Below are positions 44,664-53,477 of a DNA stretch of 64,000 nt, in pieces. The position numbers were made by a program, and so were the translations under genes. Each line of letters opens with the position of its first letter. The stretch's first letter is position 1. Below the pieces are notes generated by a model. The model was not told where the DNA came from, did no database searches, and saw only the letters and a program-made list of their open reading frames with translations. The stretch is from the NCBI RefSeq assembly GCF_022761115.1, contig NZ_JAKWJS010000005.1, positions 62,001 through 126,000 on the forward strand, given 5' to 3'. This stretch comes from Dyella sp. RRB7. Its GTDB lineage: Bacteria > Pseudomonadota > Gammaproteobacteria > Xanthomonadales > Rhodanobacteraceae.

Positions 44664-45644
44664 ATGTTTAGACGTCATCGAGAAGATTTCCGGCTCGCGG
44701 TTGCACCGATGCTGGACTGGACGGACCGCCACTGCCGGTACTTCCACCGGCTGTTGTCGCCGCATGCGCGCTTGTATACCGAGATGGTGACCAGCGCCGC
44801 GCTGGTGCGCGGCAAGCAGTTGCGGCTACTGGAGCACAGCCAGCAGGAGCACCCGGTGGCGCTGCAGCTGGGCGGCAGCGAGCCGCAGGAACTGGCCGTG
44901 GCGGCGCGCTATGGCATGGATGCGGGCTACGACGAGATCAACCTCAACGTGGGTTGCCCTTCCGACCGCGTGCAGTCGGGCCGTTTCGGCGCCTGCCTGA
45001 TGCGCGAACCGGCGCTGGTTGGCGACTGCGTCAAGGCCATGCGCGACGCGGTGGACGTGCCGGTGACGGTGAAGTGCCGCATCGGCGTGGACGACCAGGA
45101 CGATTACGCCGACCTGCAGCACTTCACCGAGACGATGCTCGGCGCCGGCGTCGAGGTGCTGGTGGTGCATGCCCGCAAGGCCTGGCTGCAGGGTCTTAGC
45201 CCCAAGGAGAACCGCGAGATCCCGCCGCTCGACTACGAGCGGGTGTATCGCCTCAAGCGCGAGTTTCCGCAGCTGGTGGTGGTCATCAATGGCGGCATCA
45301 CCACGGTGGATGAGGTGCAGGCCCATTTGGCCCGGGTCGATGGGGTGATGCTGGGGCGCGCCGCCTACCATGATCCCTACGTGCTGGCCCGGGTCGAGGC
45401 CGCGCTATATGGCGAACCCCTGCCCACCCGTGAGGACGTGCTGCACCGCATGCGTCCCTACGTGGAGGCCGAGCTGGCGCGGGGCACCGCGCTCAAGCAC
45501 ATCAGCCGACACCTGCTTGGGCTCTATCAGGGCGAGCCGGGCGCGCGTGGATTCCGCCGACGCCTGAGCGAGGGCGCCCATCTGCCCGGTGCCGGCTGGT
45601 CGCTGCTTGAGCAGGCCATCGCCCAACCCCGGGTGGCGGCGTGA
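44664..45644 (+). CDS. dusA: tRNA-dihydrouridine synthase A
   Basis: A 326-residue flavoenzyme that reduces uridines in the tRNA D-loop. The TIM-barrel start is FRLAVAPMLDWTDRHCRYF; the active-site Cys lies in NLNVGCPSDRVQSGRFGACLM; RNA/FMN contacts include VKCRIGVDDQDDY and VVINGGITTVDEV. The size is normal. Its promoter-like GTACAAT and 5' end are partly duplicated upstream of the island, so this first segment may be of foreign origin and now drives the gene. It is followed by the PepSY/PhoP-PhoQ-like operon. Confidence 0.95.
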   Translation: MFRRHREDFRLAVAPMLDWTDRHCRYFHRLLSPHARLYTEMVTSAALVRGKQLRLLEHSQQEHPVALQLGGSEPQELAVAARYGMDAGYDEINLNVGCPSDRVQSGRFGACLMREPALVGDCVKAMRDAVDVPVTVKCRIGVDDQDDYADLQHFTETMLGAGVEVLVVHARKAWLQGLSPKENREIPPLDYERVYRLKREFPQLVVVINGGITTVDEVQAHLARVDGVMLGRAAYHDPYVLARVEAALYGEPLPTREDVLHRMRPYVEAELARGTALKHISRHLLGLYQGEPGARGFRRRLSEGAHLPGAGWSLLEQAIAQPRVAA

Positions 45645-45739
45645 CGGCGCCCGCTTGTCCGGTCAATATTCAGCCCCGCTTCCATAGTCTGAACGAAGAT
45701 GCGTTCGGTTCCGCAGGCGACCTGGGCTTGATTAACGAA

Positions 45740-46060
45740 ATGAAAACAATCCTGCGCCCCCTGGCATTGCTGCTGATGTTGTCGGTGGGCGTGGCCGCGC
45801 ATGCGGCCCAGAGCGCCGAGCCGGCCATGTCGCTGGAGCAGGCGGTGAGCCAGGTGCAAAAGGAGACTGGCGGCAAGGTGCTGTCGGCCAGTACCGTGCG
45901 GCGTGGGCGCAGTTCTTTCGAGCACCGTGTGAAAGTGCTGACACCGGCCGGCCACGTTCGCGTGGTGACGGTGACCACGGAGGCCAGCAAGGGGCCGGCT
46001 TCCAATGATTCGACCAAGAATCCGTCCAGTGACGGCGAGAGCAACAAGGAGAAACACTGA
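45740..46060 (+). CDS. Periplasmic PepSY-like protein
   Basis: A 106-residue product with a signal peptide (MKTILRPLALLLMLSVGVAAHA) followed by a short PepSY-like domain (MSLEQAVSQVQKETGGKVLS, then FEHRVKVLTPAGHVRVVTV) and a Ser/Asn/Lys tail. Its stop overlaps the start of the response regulator (TGATG), so it is the first gene of a coupled three-gene operon. It may modulate the sensor kinase from the periplasm, an inference from position. Confidence 0.75.
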   Translation: MKTILRPLALLLMLSVGVAAHAAQSAEPAMSLEQAVSQVQKETGGKVLSASTVRRGRSSFEHRVKVLTPAGHVRVVTVTTEASKGPASNDSTKNPSSDGESNKEKH

Positions 46061-46752
46061 TGCGCATCCTTTTGGTTGAGGACGAGGCGCCGCTGCGCGA
46101 AACCCTCGCCGCACGCCTGAAGCGCGATGGTTTTGCCGTCGATGCGGCTCAGGACGGGGAAGAGGGCATCTACCTCGGACGTGAGGTGCCATTCGATCTG
46201 GCCATCATCGACCTGGGACTGCCCAAGATGTCGGGCATGGACCTGATCAAGGCGTTGCGCGAAGCCGGCCAGCGCTACCCCATCCTTATCCTCACCGCCC
46301 GTGGCGGCTGGCAGGACAAGGTGGAAGGCCTCAAGCACGGCGCCGACGACTACCTGGTCAAGCCGTTCCATGTGGAAGAACTGCTGGCGCGCATCAATGC
46401 GCTGGTGCGCCGCGCCAGCGGCTGGTCCAAGCCGGTGCTCGCATGCGGTCCGATCAAGCTCGACACCACCGCGCAGACGGTGACGGTGGAAGGCAAGCCG
46501 GTCGACCTGACCAGCTATGAGTACAAGGTGCTGGAGTACCTGATGCTGCATGCGGGTGAGCTGGTCTCCAAGGCTGACCTCACCGAGCACATCTATCAGC
46601 AGGATTTCGATCGCGACTCGAACGTGCTGGAAGTCTTCATCGGCCGCCTGCGCAGGAAGCTCGATCCGGACGGCAACCTCAAGCCCATCGAGACGGTACG
46701 TGGACGCGGATACCGCTTTGCCATCCCTCGCAGCGAAGCCGAAGACGAGTGA
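46060..46752 (+). CDS. OmpR/PhoP family response regulator
   Basis: A 230-residue regulator. The receiver domain has the acidic pair E7/D8, phospho-acceptor D51 in LAIIDLGLPK, T79 and K101 in DDYLVKPF. The C-terminal winged helix is seen as DLTSYEYKVLEYLMLHAGELV and VFIGRLRRKLD. The nearest layout is PhoP. It is translationally coupled to the PepSY-like gene and overlaps the sensor gene start. Confidence 0.93.
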   Translation: MRILLVEDEAPLRETLAARLKRDGFAVDAAQDGEEGIYLGREVPFDLAIIDLGLPKMSGMDLIKALREAGQRYPILILTARGGWQDKVEGLKHGADDYLVKPFHVEELLARINALVRRASGWSKPVLACGPIKLDTTAQTVTVEGKPVDLTSYEYKVLEYLMLHAGELVSKADLTEHIYQQDFDRDSNVLEVFIGRLRRKLDPDGNLKPIETVRGRGYRFAIPRSEAEDE

Positions 46753-48136
46753 TCCGGCCCCGCCGCGCCGCCCGTTTTCACTGGCGGCGCGTGCGGCAGT
46801 GGCCACCGGCTTCGTGCTGGCGGCCTTTCTCGGCGTGGTCGGACTCACACTTACGCGCACGGCTGCCGACAGCGCACTGAAGGGGCTGCAGGATCGCCTG
46901 CAGAATTTCGTCGTGGCTTATCTGGCGGGCACCGAGGTCGGTCGCTCCGGCAAGGTGCTGCTGCCCGACACCCCGCCCGATCCGAGTTTTTCGCGCCCGG
47001 GTTCGGGCCTGTATGCCGTGGCCATCGGCGACAACGGCTTCAAGTGGGAGTCGCCCTCGGCGATCGGGCGTGACTTCGGTTTCCTGAAACCGCTGGAACC
47101 GGGCGAAGGCCAGTTCGTCGGCCCCGTCGATACGCGCATGGGGCGCCTGTACTACTACACCTATGGCGTGGCGCTGGACACGGCCGAGAAGAAATCGGTG
47201 CATCTCACCTTCATGGTGGCGCAGACCGAGGACCAGCTCGAAGGCCGCAACGCCGTGTTCCGCCGCAGCCTGATCTTCTGGCTGGCCTCGCTGGGCGTGA
47301 TGCTGATCCTGCTGCAGATGCTGCTGCTGCGCTGGAGCCTGACGCCCCTGCGCAAGGTGGCCAGCGAGATGTCGCGCGTGGAGCGTGGCGAGCGCGAGCA
47401 CCTGGGCGACCAGTATCCGGCCGAGCTTACCGGCCTGACCGAACGCATCAATGCCTTCATCGACAGCGAGCGCGAGCAGCGCGTGCGCACGCGCAACACG
47501 CTGGCCGATCTTGCGCACAGTCTGAAGACGCCGCTGGCGGTGATCCGTTCCGGACTGGAAACCGTCAGCGGCGAGTCGGGCCTGCGCGACCAGGTGCTGG
47601 ACCAGGTGCGCAAGATGGATGAGCTGGTGGCCTACCAGTTGGCTCGCGCCGCCACGTCCGGGCGACAGACGTTTGCCGCCACGGCGATTCCGATTGCCGG
47701 CTATGCCGAAGACCTGGTGCAGAGCCTGGAGAAGGTCTACGCCGCCAAGAACGTGCTGTGCGAATTCGACATCGACGACAACGCGGCCTTCTATGGCGAA
47801 CAGGGCGACCTGCTCGAACTGATGGGCAACCTGCTGGAAAACGCCTTCAAGTGGGCGCGCCATCGCGTGCTGCTGGTGGTGAAGATGCGCCCCGTCGCCG
47901 GGCGGCAGCGCCCAGGCCTGTGGTTAAGCGTGGAAGACGACGGCCCGGGCATCGACGAGGACAAGATCGACACCATCCTGCAGCGCGGCGTGCGCGGCGA
48001 CGAACGCGTGCAGGGCCACGGCATTGGCCTGTCCATCGTGCAGGACATCGTGCGTGCCTATAAGGGCGAGCTGATCGTCGATCGTTCGCCGGAATTCGAT
48101 GGCGCGCGCTTCAGCGTGAAGCTGCCGCCAAGCTGA
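46718..48136 (+). CDS. PhoQ-like sensor histidine kinase
   Basis: About 472 residues. One transmembrane helix near the start (AVATGFVLAAFLGVVGLTL), a roughly 140-residue periplasmic sensor, a second helix (IFWLASLGVMLILLQMLLLR), HAMP, the phospho-acceptor H267 in LADLAHSLKTPLAVI, and ATPase boxes (LLELMGNLLENAFKWAR; VEDDGPGI; GHGIGLSIVQDIV). The true start is uncertain: TTG 46718 gives a short basic N-tail before the membrane helix, GTG 46700 is an alternative, and both overlap the regulator gene. Forms the operon with the PhoP-like regulator; the signal (Mg2+, pH or peptide) is not deducible. Confidence 0.88.
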   Translation: MPSLAAKPKTSDPAPPRRPFSLAARAAVATGFVLAAFLGVVGLTLTRTAADSALKGLQDRLQNFVVAYLAGTEVGRSGKVLLPDTPPDPSFSRPGSGLYAVAIGDNGFKWESPSAIGRDFGFLKPLEPGEGQFVGPVDTRMGRLYYYTYGVALDTAEKKSVHLTFMVAQTEDQLEGRNAVFRRSLIFWLASLGVMLILLQMLLLRWSLTPLRKVASEMSRVERGEREHLGDQYPAELTGLTERINAFIDSEREQRVRTRNTLADLAHSLKTPLAVIRSGLETVSGESGLRDQVLDQVRKMDELVAYQLARAATSGRQTFAATAIPIAGYAEDLVQSLEKVYAAKNVLCEFDIDDNAAFYGEQGDLLELMGNLLENAFKWARHRVLLVVKMRPVAGRQRPGLWLSVEDDGPGIDEDKIDTILQRGVRGDERVQGHGIGLSIVQDIVRAYKGELIVDRSPEFDGARFSVKLPPS

Positions 48137-48139
48137 TCG

Positions 48140-48907
48140 TCAGTGCGGCGCGGGCGAGGGGCCGTAATACGCCGTCAACAGCTCCGCCACCGCCGCATCG
48201 GCGCGACGCAGCACCGCCGGCTGCGACCAGTGCAGCTCGCTGACCACGGCGAAGAATTCATCGGCGCTTTCGGCCGCGTAGGGATCGATCAACGTGTCGC
48301 GTCCGCGCGCCACGTCATTGGCGAGATGATCGAACGCGCGCTGGAACGCGACGATCCAGTGTCGCCGCACGATATGTGGCGGCAGCGGCGGCACCCCGTC
48401 CGGCGGGCCATCGAGCATGTCGAGCTTGTGCGCAATCTCGTGCACGACCACGTTGTAGCCATCCCAAGGCTGTTTAAGGTCCAGTTGCACATCGGCCAGC
48501 GACAGCACCAGCGGGCCGTGCTCCCAGGCTTCGCCGATCAGTACGTCCTCGCCCTCGCTCACCACGCCGGTGCGATCATCGTGGTGGCTGCGTTGCACCT
48601 TGAACTCGCCGGGATAGATCAGCACGTCGCGCCAGCCGCGGAGGGCGCCTGGCCCCTGCCGCAGCACCGGCAGGCAGGCTTGCATGGCAATCAGCACCTG
48701 CAGCTGCTCGGTCAGTTCGGCCCCGGCGAGGGCGTGAAAGCGCTTGCGCGCCAGGAAGGTGGCGACCAGCTGGCGCAGGGTTTCCTGGTGATCGCCATCC
48801 AGTCGCTGCGCCAGCGGACAAGCCGCCAGCGCCAGGCGCCAGGGCGGCTCAGCGAGTCGGGGAGGGGATAAGTAGGCGCGAACGCGCCGCCACCAGGAGG
48901 CCTGCAC
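48140..48907 (-). CDS. mtfA: Zinc peptidase MtfA family
   Basis: A 255-residue M90-type metallopeptidase. The zinc motif is NVVVHEIAHKLDMLDG (HExxH, near residue 155), with an additional conserved Glu in ESADEFFAVVSELHW. E. coli MtfA controls the PTS regulator Mlc; here no Mlc is in sight. It lies 11 bases downstream of the Ser-rich secreted protein gene on the same strand, so they are probably co-transcribed. Confidence 0.88.
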   Translation of the reverse strand: MQASWWRRVRAYLSPPRLAEPPWRLALAACPLAQRLDGDHQETLRQLVATFLARKRFHALAGAELTEQLQVLIAMQACLPVLRQGPGALRGWRDVLIYPGEFKVQRSHHDDRTGVVSEGEDVLIGEAWEHGPLVLSLADVQLDLKQPWDGYNVVVHEIAHKLDMLDGPPDGVPPLPPHIVRRHWIVAFQRAFDHLANDVARGRDTLIDPYAAESADEFFAVVSELHWSQPAVLRRADAAVAELLTAYYGPSPAPH

Positions 48908-48918
48908 CGGCCGGAGGT

Positions 48919-49227
48919 TTACTGGATGGAACCGGGCAACAACGACTGCCAGCCAATAGTGGCGCGACGGCTGCGCGGGGCAGCGGCCGGGGGCGTCTGG
49001 CTGGGGCAGTTGTCGTTGCTGGACGACGAGCTGGGGCTGGAGGGCGAGGCCCCCTCACGCGACAGGCCGAGCGCATCACCGCCGCCGGACCCGTCACGAC
49101 TGCTGGAGGAGGCGTCCACCGAATGCTGCATCGTGGTCAGATCCTGGGCGTCCGCATCCATGGCCGATGCAGCACCGATGCTGCCGACGCACAGAACACT
49201 GCCTATCAAGAACTTCCCGACACACAT
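48919..49227 (-). CDS. Ser-rich secreted small protein
   Basis: A 102-residue product with a signal peptide (MCVGKFLIGSVLCVGSIGAASA). The mature part is dominated by Ser/Asp/Pro (SSSSRDGSGGGD, SPSSPSSSSSND) and ends in a conserved-looking PRSRRATIGWQSLLPGS segment. No family was recognised; it resembles low-complexity periplasmic proteins of Xanthomonadales. GGGGTTGAG lies upstream. It is the first gene of a pair with mtfA. Confidence 0.65.
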   Translation of the reverse strand: MCVGKFLIGSVLCVGSIGAASAMDADAQDLTTMQHSVDASSSSRDGSGGGDALGLSREGASPSSPSSSSSNDNCPSQTPPAAAPRSRRATIGWQSLLPGSIQ

Positions 49228-49474
49228 GGCGGCTCAACCCCTTGATCCGCAATCGAAGAATCCGATGCTGGCAGAAACGGGTGGTCGATGCCAGTGCCCC
49301 CGGCGGGGCGTGAGCGGGGCGGCGAGTCCCAGAAGTCATGGGGCGCGGAGTACGCCTCGGCCTGTGGGGCGCCCGCGCGGCAGGCTAGAATCGCCGGATG
49401 TCCCACCTTCTCCCCCCGTCCGATCTCCCCACCGGCGGCCGTAGACGTGGCCTGCCTGGCATGGGCTGGCACTG

Positions 49475-50446
49475 ATGCAGGCCCAGGACCTGCTAGCCGC
49501 GCTGGCGGACGGCGGCACGGTGTCGGGTGCGCTGCTGGCCGAACGTGCCGGCGTCACCCGTGCCGCCATCTGGAAACAGATCGAGGCCCTGCGCTCGCGC
49601 GGCGTGCCGGTGCAGTCGCGGGGCACGGCGGGTTATCGGCTGCCATGGCCCGTCCAGTTGCTGGCGCAAGCAGCCATTCGGAACGCCCTGCCGGCCTCGG
49701 TGCAGCAGCGACTGGGCACGCTGGAGCTGCATTGGGAGATCGACTCCACCTCCAGCGAGATCCAGCGCCGCGTGGCCACGCTGCCGGACCTGAGCGTGGT
49801 GCTGGCGGAGACGCAGAGCGCGGGCAGGGGACGGCGCGGTCGTACCTGGCTGTCGCCGCCGGGGCTCAATATCTACCTTTCCTGCCTCAAGCGCTTCGAC
49901 GCCGGCTTCGCCGCGCTGTCGGGGTTGTCGCTGGCGGTGGGCGTGATCGTGATGCGCACGCTGTCCTCGCTGGGCATTATCGGCGCAGGCCTCAAGTGGC
50001 CCAACGATGTGTTGAGCGATGACGGCAAGCTGGCCGGCATCCTGGTCGAGCTCAGCGGCGAATACCAGGGCCCCTGCGCCGCCATCATCGGCGTGGGCCT
50101 CAACGTGCGGCTTACACCGGCCCTGCGCGAGCAAGCCGGGCAGCCGGTGGATGATCTGGCCTCGCTGGCGGGTGCGGTGGTGCCGGATCGGAATACAGTG
50201 GCCGCGGCGCTGATCACGGCGCTGGTCGACGGCCTGGGCCAGTTCGAACGCGAAGGCTTTGCGGCGTTCATCGACGAATACGCCCGTCACGATCGGCTTC
50301 GCGGGCAGGCGCTGCGCGTGCAAGGGGCGCTTGGTGCGCTGGATGGCATTGGCGCGGGGGTCGATGCGCGTGGCGCACTCCTGCTGCAAACCCCCACCGA
50401 ATTGCGCGCGATCGACAGCGCGGATGTCACGGTGCGTCGCGTATGA
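49475..50446 (+). CDS. birA: Biotin--acetyl-CoA-carboxylase ligase and biotin repressor
   Basis: A 323-residue BirA. The N-terminal winged helix (DLLAALADGGTVSGALLAER, then AGVTRAAIWKQIEAL) should bind the biotin operator. The catalytic domain has ETQSAGRGRRGRTWLSPPG, the adenylate-binding loop, and LKWPNDVLSDDGKLAGILVE. It attaches biotin to BCCP and represses biotin synthesis. It overlaps coaX by an ATGA. Confidence 0.93.
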   Translation: MQAQDLLAALADGGTVSGALLAERAGVTRAAIWKQIEALRSRGVPVQSRGTAGYRLPWPVQLLAQAAIRNALPASVQQRLGTLELHWEIDSTSSEIQRRVATLPDLSVVLAETQSAGRGRRGRTWLSPPGLNIYLSCLKRFDAGFAALSGLSLAVGVIVMRTLSSLGIIGAGLKWPNDVLSDDGKLAGILVELSGEYQGPCAAIIGVGLNVRLTPALREQAGQPVDDLASLAGAVVPDRNTVAAALITALVDGLGQFEREGFAAFIDEYARHDRLRGQALRVQGALGALDGIGAGVDARGALLLQTPTELRAIDSADVTVRRV

Positions 50447-51201
50447 GACTGCTGCTGGACCTGGGCAATACCCGCCTGAAGTGGGCGCTGCGCGAGGGCG
50501 CCCACTGGCATGCGCGTGGCGCGCTCGGCTGGAACGAGGACGTGGTGCTGGCCCTGCATGACGCCTGGCGCGGATTGCCGATGCCGCAAGAGGTGTTCGG
50601 CGCATCGGTGGTCGACGGCGAGCGTGAAGTGCAGGTGGCGGCGGTGGTATCGGCGTGCTTCTCCCGTGTGGTCGAGTGGCTGCGCACGCCGGCCGAAGCC
50701 TGCGGGGTACGCAATGCCTATGCGGACCCCTCGCGGCTCGGCGTGGACCGCTTCCTCGCCATGGTGGCCGCGCGTGCCGACAAGCTGGCGCCGTGCGTGT
50801 TGGCCGGGGTGGGTACGGCGCTCACCCTCGACGCCCTGGCCGCCGACGGGCAGCACCTGGGTGGACTGATCGCGCCGGGCCCGCAATTGATGCAGCAGTC
50901 GTTGCTTGGTGCGACAGCGCGGGTGCGTGTCGAACGTCCCGGCCAGGTACTCGAGGTGGCCGACAATACGCCCGATGCCGTCGCCTCCGGCTGCTGGCAG
51001 GCGGCGGCGGCCTTGATCGAGCGCTTCGTGGCGCATATGGGGCCATCGCTCGGCGGTACGCCATCGCTGGTGCTGGGCGGCGGCGACGCCGAGGCCTTGC
51101 TTCCTTTGGTGTCCGTGCCCGCCTTGTTGAGCACGGATAGCGTGCTGTCCGGCCTGGTGGTGTGGTCGGATACACATTCCCCGCTGGCGCCGGCTCTCTA
51201 G
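50443..51201 (+). CDS. coaX: Type III pantothenate kinase
   Basis: A 252-residue CoaX that phosphorylates pantothenate in CoA synthesis. The N-terminal phosphate motif is MRLLLDLGNTRLKWAL (DxGNT), then GVDRFLAMVAARADK and the adenosine-side AGVGTALTLDALAADG. It is translationally coupled to birA by a four-base overlap. Confidence 0.93.
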   Translation: MRLLLDLGNTRLKWALREGAHWHARGALGWNEDVVLALHDAWRGLPMPQEVFGASVVDGEREVQVAAVVSACFSRVVEWLRTPAEACGVRNAYADPSRLGVDRFLAMVAARADKLAPCVLAGVGTALTLDALAADGQHLGGLIAPGPQLMQQSLLGATARVRVERPGQVLEVADNTPDAVASGCWQAAAALIERFVAHMGPSLGGTPSLVLGGGDAEALLPLVSVPALLSTDSVLSGLVVWSDTHSPLAPAL

Positions 51202-51239
51202 AATGCCGGCTCCTGTCGCGTTTGCCTGACGGATCGACG

Positions 51240-51962
51240 ATGTTCCTGCGCCTGCTCTTCGTTCTACTGATTGCGCTCAACATAGCGGTGGGTGCCTGGT
51301 TGCTGCTGGGGCAGGACGATGTGCACGGCCGTAGCGCGAGCGACCCGGGCGTAGCGCCGTTGCGGTTGCTGTCCGAGGTTCCGCCCGCGCATGCCGCCAC
51401 CACGCCAGCGCCGGCGGCACCCGCCTCGGTCGCCAAGGCGGTGCCGGCTGTCTCCGCCCCGGTGCCACCGGCCGCGCCGACGCCCGCACCTCCATCTCCG
51501 CCGCGCCAGACCAGCTACACCTGCATGGCGTTGGGTCCGTTCGCTACGCCGGTCGACCTGCGCAACGCACGCAATGCGTTGGGCAGCCAGGCGGCACGCA
51601 TGCGTTCGCGTCAGGAACAGACCACGCAAACCAGCGGCTGGTGGGTCTACCTGCCGGGCGGTGGCAGTCGCGACAGGGCGCTGGAGCTGGGCAGGCGCCT
51701 GGCCGCGGCGAACGTCGGCGACTATTTCATCGTGAGCAGTGGCGACCAGCCGAATACCATTTCGCTGGGCTTGTTCAAGGACCCGGCCAACGCGCGCCGG
51801 CGCCGCGACCAGGTGGTGGCAGCAGGCTTCCCGGCCCAGATGACCGAGCGCACCGAAAGCGTGCCCGAGTACTGGCTGGACGTGGTGCTGGCCGACAACG
51901 GTCGAGCGGACTGGCGCAGCCGCCTGCACGGCGTGGGTTCGCACAGCACCGGTTGTTTCTAG
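51240..51962 (+). CDS. SPOR domain-containing protein
   Basis: A 240-residue protein with one N-terminal membrane helix (MFLRLLFVLLIALNIAVGAW), a Pro/Ala-rich periplasmic linker, and a C-terminal SPOR domain (GLFKDPANARRRRDQVVAAG, then EYWLDVVLADN). SPOR domains bind denuded septal peptidoglycan. It follows birA-coaX in the arrangement usual for Xanthomonadales. The start at 51240 is chosen because it opens the membrane helix. Confidence 0.85.
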   Translation: MFLRLLFVLLIALNIAVGAWLLLGQDDVHGRSASDPGVAPLRLLSEVPPAHAATTPAPAAPASVAKAVPAVSAPVPPAAPTPAPPSPPRQTSYTCMALGPFATPVDLRNARNALGSQAARMRSRQEQTTQTSGWWVYLPGGGSRDRALELGRRLAAANVGDYFIVSSGDQPNTISLGLFKDPANARRRRDQVVAAGFPAQMTERTESVPEYWLDVVLADNGRADWRSRLHGVGSHSTGCF

Positions 51963-52013
51963 CCCGCCACTTTGGCGCCGGGCTACATTGGCCTGCTAAA
52001 CTCCGCGTTCCAT

Positions 52014-52089
52014 GCCGGCATAGCTCAGTTGGTAGAGCAACTGATTTGTAATCAGTAGGTCGCGGGTTCGATTCCTGCTGCCGGCACCA
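52014..52089 (+). tRNA. tRNA-Thr (anticodon TGT)
   Basis: A 76-nt cloverleaf. Acceptor stem GCCGGCA (52014-52020) pairs with TGCCGGC (52079-52085), followed by A and encoded CCA. The anticodon arm ACTGA-TTTGTAA-TCAGT gives TGT, and the T-loop is GGTTCGATTCC. Confidence 0.97.
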
Positions 52090-52104
52090 TTCGAGGAATC
52101 CCGC

Positions 52105-52497
52105 ATGCGCAAGGCGCCCCTGGCCGTTCTTCTGATGCTGGCGGGGGCGAGTCCGGCGATGGCAACGGACGCTCCTGTGGCGGCTGCGCAATGGGTGCAA
52201 TGGCAACAGGCCGGGCATGCGCCGCTGCTGCTCGATGTGCGTCACACCGATGAGTTCCATGACGGGCATATGGCCGGCGCGCTGAACATCCCGGTGGGGC
52301 AGCTGGCCAGTCGCGTCGGTGTGCTGGGGGTGCCCCGGGGCCACGAGATCGTGGTGTACTGCGCTTCGGGACGTCGCGCCGCGCGTGCGCAGGACACCTT
52401 GCAGTCGCTGGGTTATACCCACGTGCGATTGCTCGACGGCAGCCTCAGCGCGTGGCGGCAGTGGAATCTTCCGCTGGTGCGCGAGCGCGCTTCCTGA
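52105..52497 (+). CDS. Periplasmic rhodanese-like protein
   Basis: A 130-residue product with a signal peptide (MRKAPLAVLLMLAGASPAMA) and one rhodanese domain. The active-site Cys lies in VYCASGRRAARA, after LLDVRHTDEFHDGHMAGALN. It is likely a sulfurtransferase or persulfide-binding protein. Placed 15 bases after tRNA-Thr. Confidence 0.88.
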   Translation: MRKAPLAVLLMLAGASPAMATDAPVAAAQWVQWQQAGHAPLLLDVRHTDEFHDGHMAGALNIPVGQLASRVGVLGVPRGHEIVVYCASGRRAARAQDTLQSLGYTHVRLLDGSLSAWRQWNLPLVRERAS

Positions 52498-52525
52498 TTC
52501 AAGCTTTACCTACTGAAGAGTCGTC

Positions 52526-53440
52526 ATGAGCAACAAGGCACTATCCCTGATCGGCGTTCCCACCGACATTGGCGCGGGTCATCGCGGCGCCTCGATGGGG
52601 CCCGAGGCACTGCGCGTGGCCAATCTGCTGGCGCGCTTGACGCGCCGCGGCCTGGATGTGGTCGACCGTGGCAACCTGCACGGGCCGCTCAACCCCTGGC
52701 TGCCGCCGCAGGACGGCTATCGTCATTTGCCTGAAGTGGTTGCATGGAACGAGGCGGTGCATGCCGCCATCTACGCCGAACTCAAGGCCGGCCGCGTGCC
52801 GCTTATGCTTGGCGGTGATCATTGCCTGGCGATTGGTTCGATCAGTGCGGTGGCGCGCCATTGCCGCGAACAGGGCAAGAAGCTGCGGGTGCTCTGGCTC
52901 GACGCGCATGCCGATTTCAACACGGCCGACGTGACGCCATCGGGCAATATCCACGGCATGCCGGTGGCCTGCCTGTGCGGCAATGGCCCGCAGGCGCTGG
53001 TGGAATTGGGTGGGCATGTGCCCGCCACCACGCCCGATGTATTCCGCCAGATCGGCATCCGCTCGGTGGACGAGGGCGAGAAGCGCCTTGTGCGTGAAGC
53101 CAAGGTGGGCATTTTTGATATGCGCCACATCGACGAAGTGGGCATGAAGCGCACGATGGAAGACGCGCTGGCCGATATCGACGAGAACACGCATCTGCAC
53201 GTGAGTTTCGACGTGGACTTCCTCGACCCGACCATCGCGCCGGGCGTGGGCACCACCGTGCGCGGCGGCCCGAACTATCGCGAGGCGCAGCTGTGCATGG
53301 AGATGATTGCCGACACCGGTCGCATCGGCTCGCTCGATATCGTCGAACTCAATCCCGCCTTCGACAAGAAGAATCAGACGGCCCGCCTGGCGGTGGATCT
53401 GGTTGAATCGCTGTTCGGCAAGTCCACACTGATCCGCTGA
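52526..53440 (+). CDS. rocF: Arginase
   Basis: A 304-residue ureohydrolase that splits arginine to ornithine and urea. The manganese-binding motifs are GGDHCLAIGS, DAHADFN within LWLDAHADFNTADV, and SFDVDFLDP. Length and motifs fit arginase rather than agmatinase. Confidence 0.93.
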   Translation: MSNKALSLIGVPTDIGAGHRGASMGPEALRVANLLARLTRRGLDVVDRGNLHGPLNPWLPPQDGYRHLPEVVAWNEAVHAAIYAELKAGRVPLMLGGDHCLAIGSISAVARHCREQGKKLRVLWLDAHADFNTADVTPSGNIHGMPVACLCGNGPQALVELGGHVPATTPDVFRQIGIRSVDEGEKRLVREAKVGIFDMRHIDEVGMKRTMEDALADIDENTHLHVSFDVDFLDPTIAPGVGTTVRGGPNYREAQLCMEMIADTGRIGSLDIVELNPAFDKKNQTARLAVDLVESLFGKSTLIR

Positions 53441-53477
53441 TTCACCGCGACGAACATCACGAACTGAAGAAGAGCCC

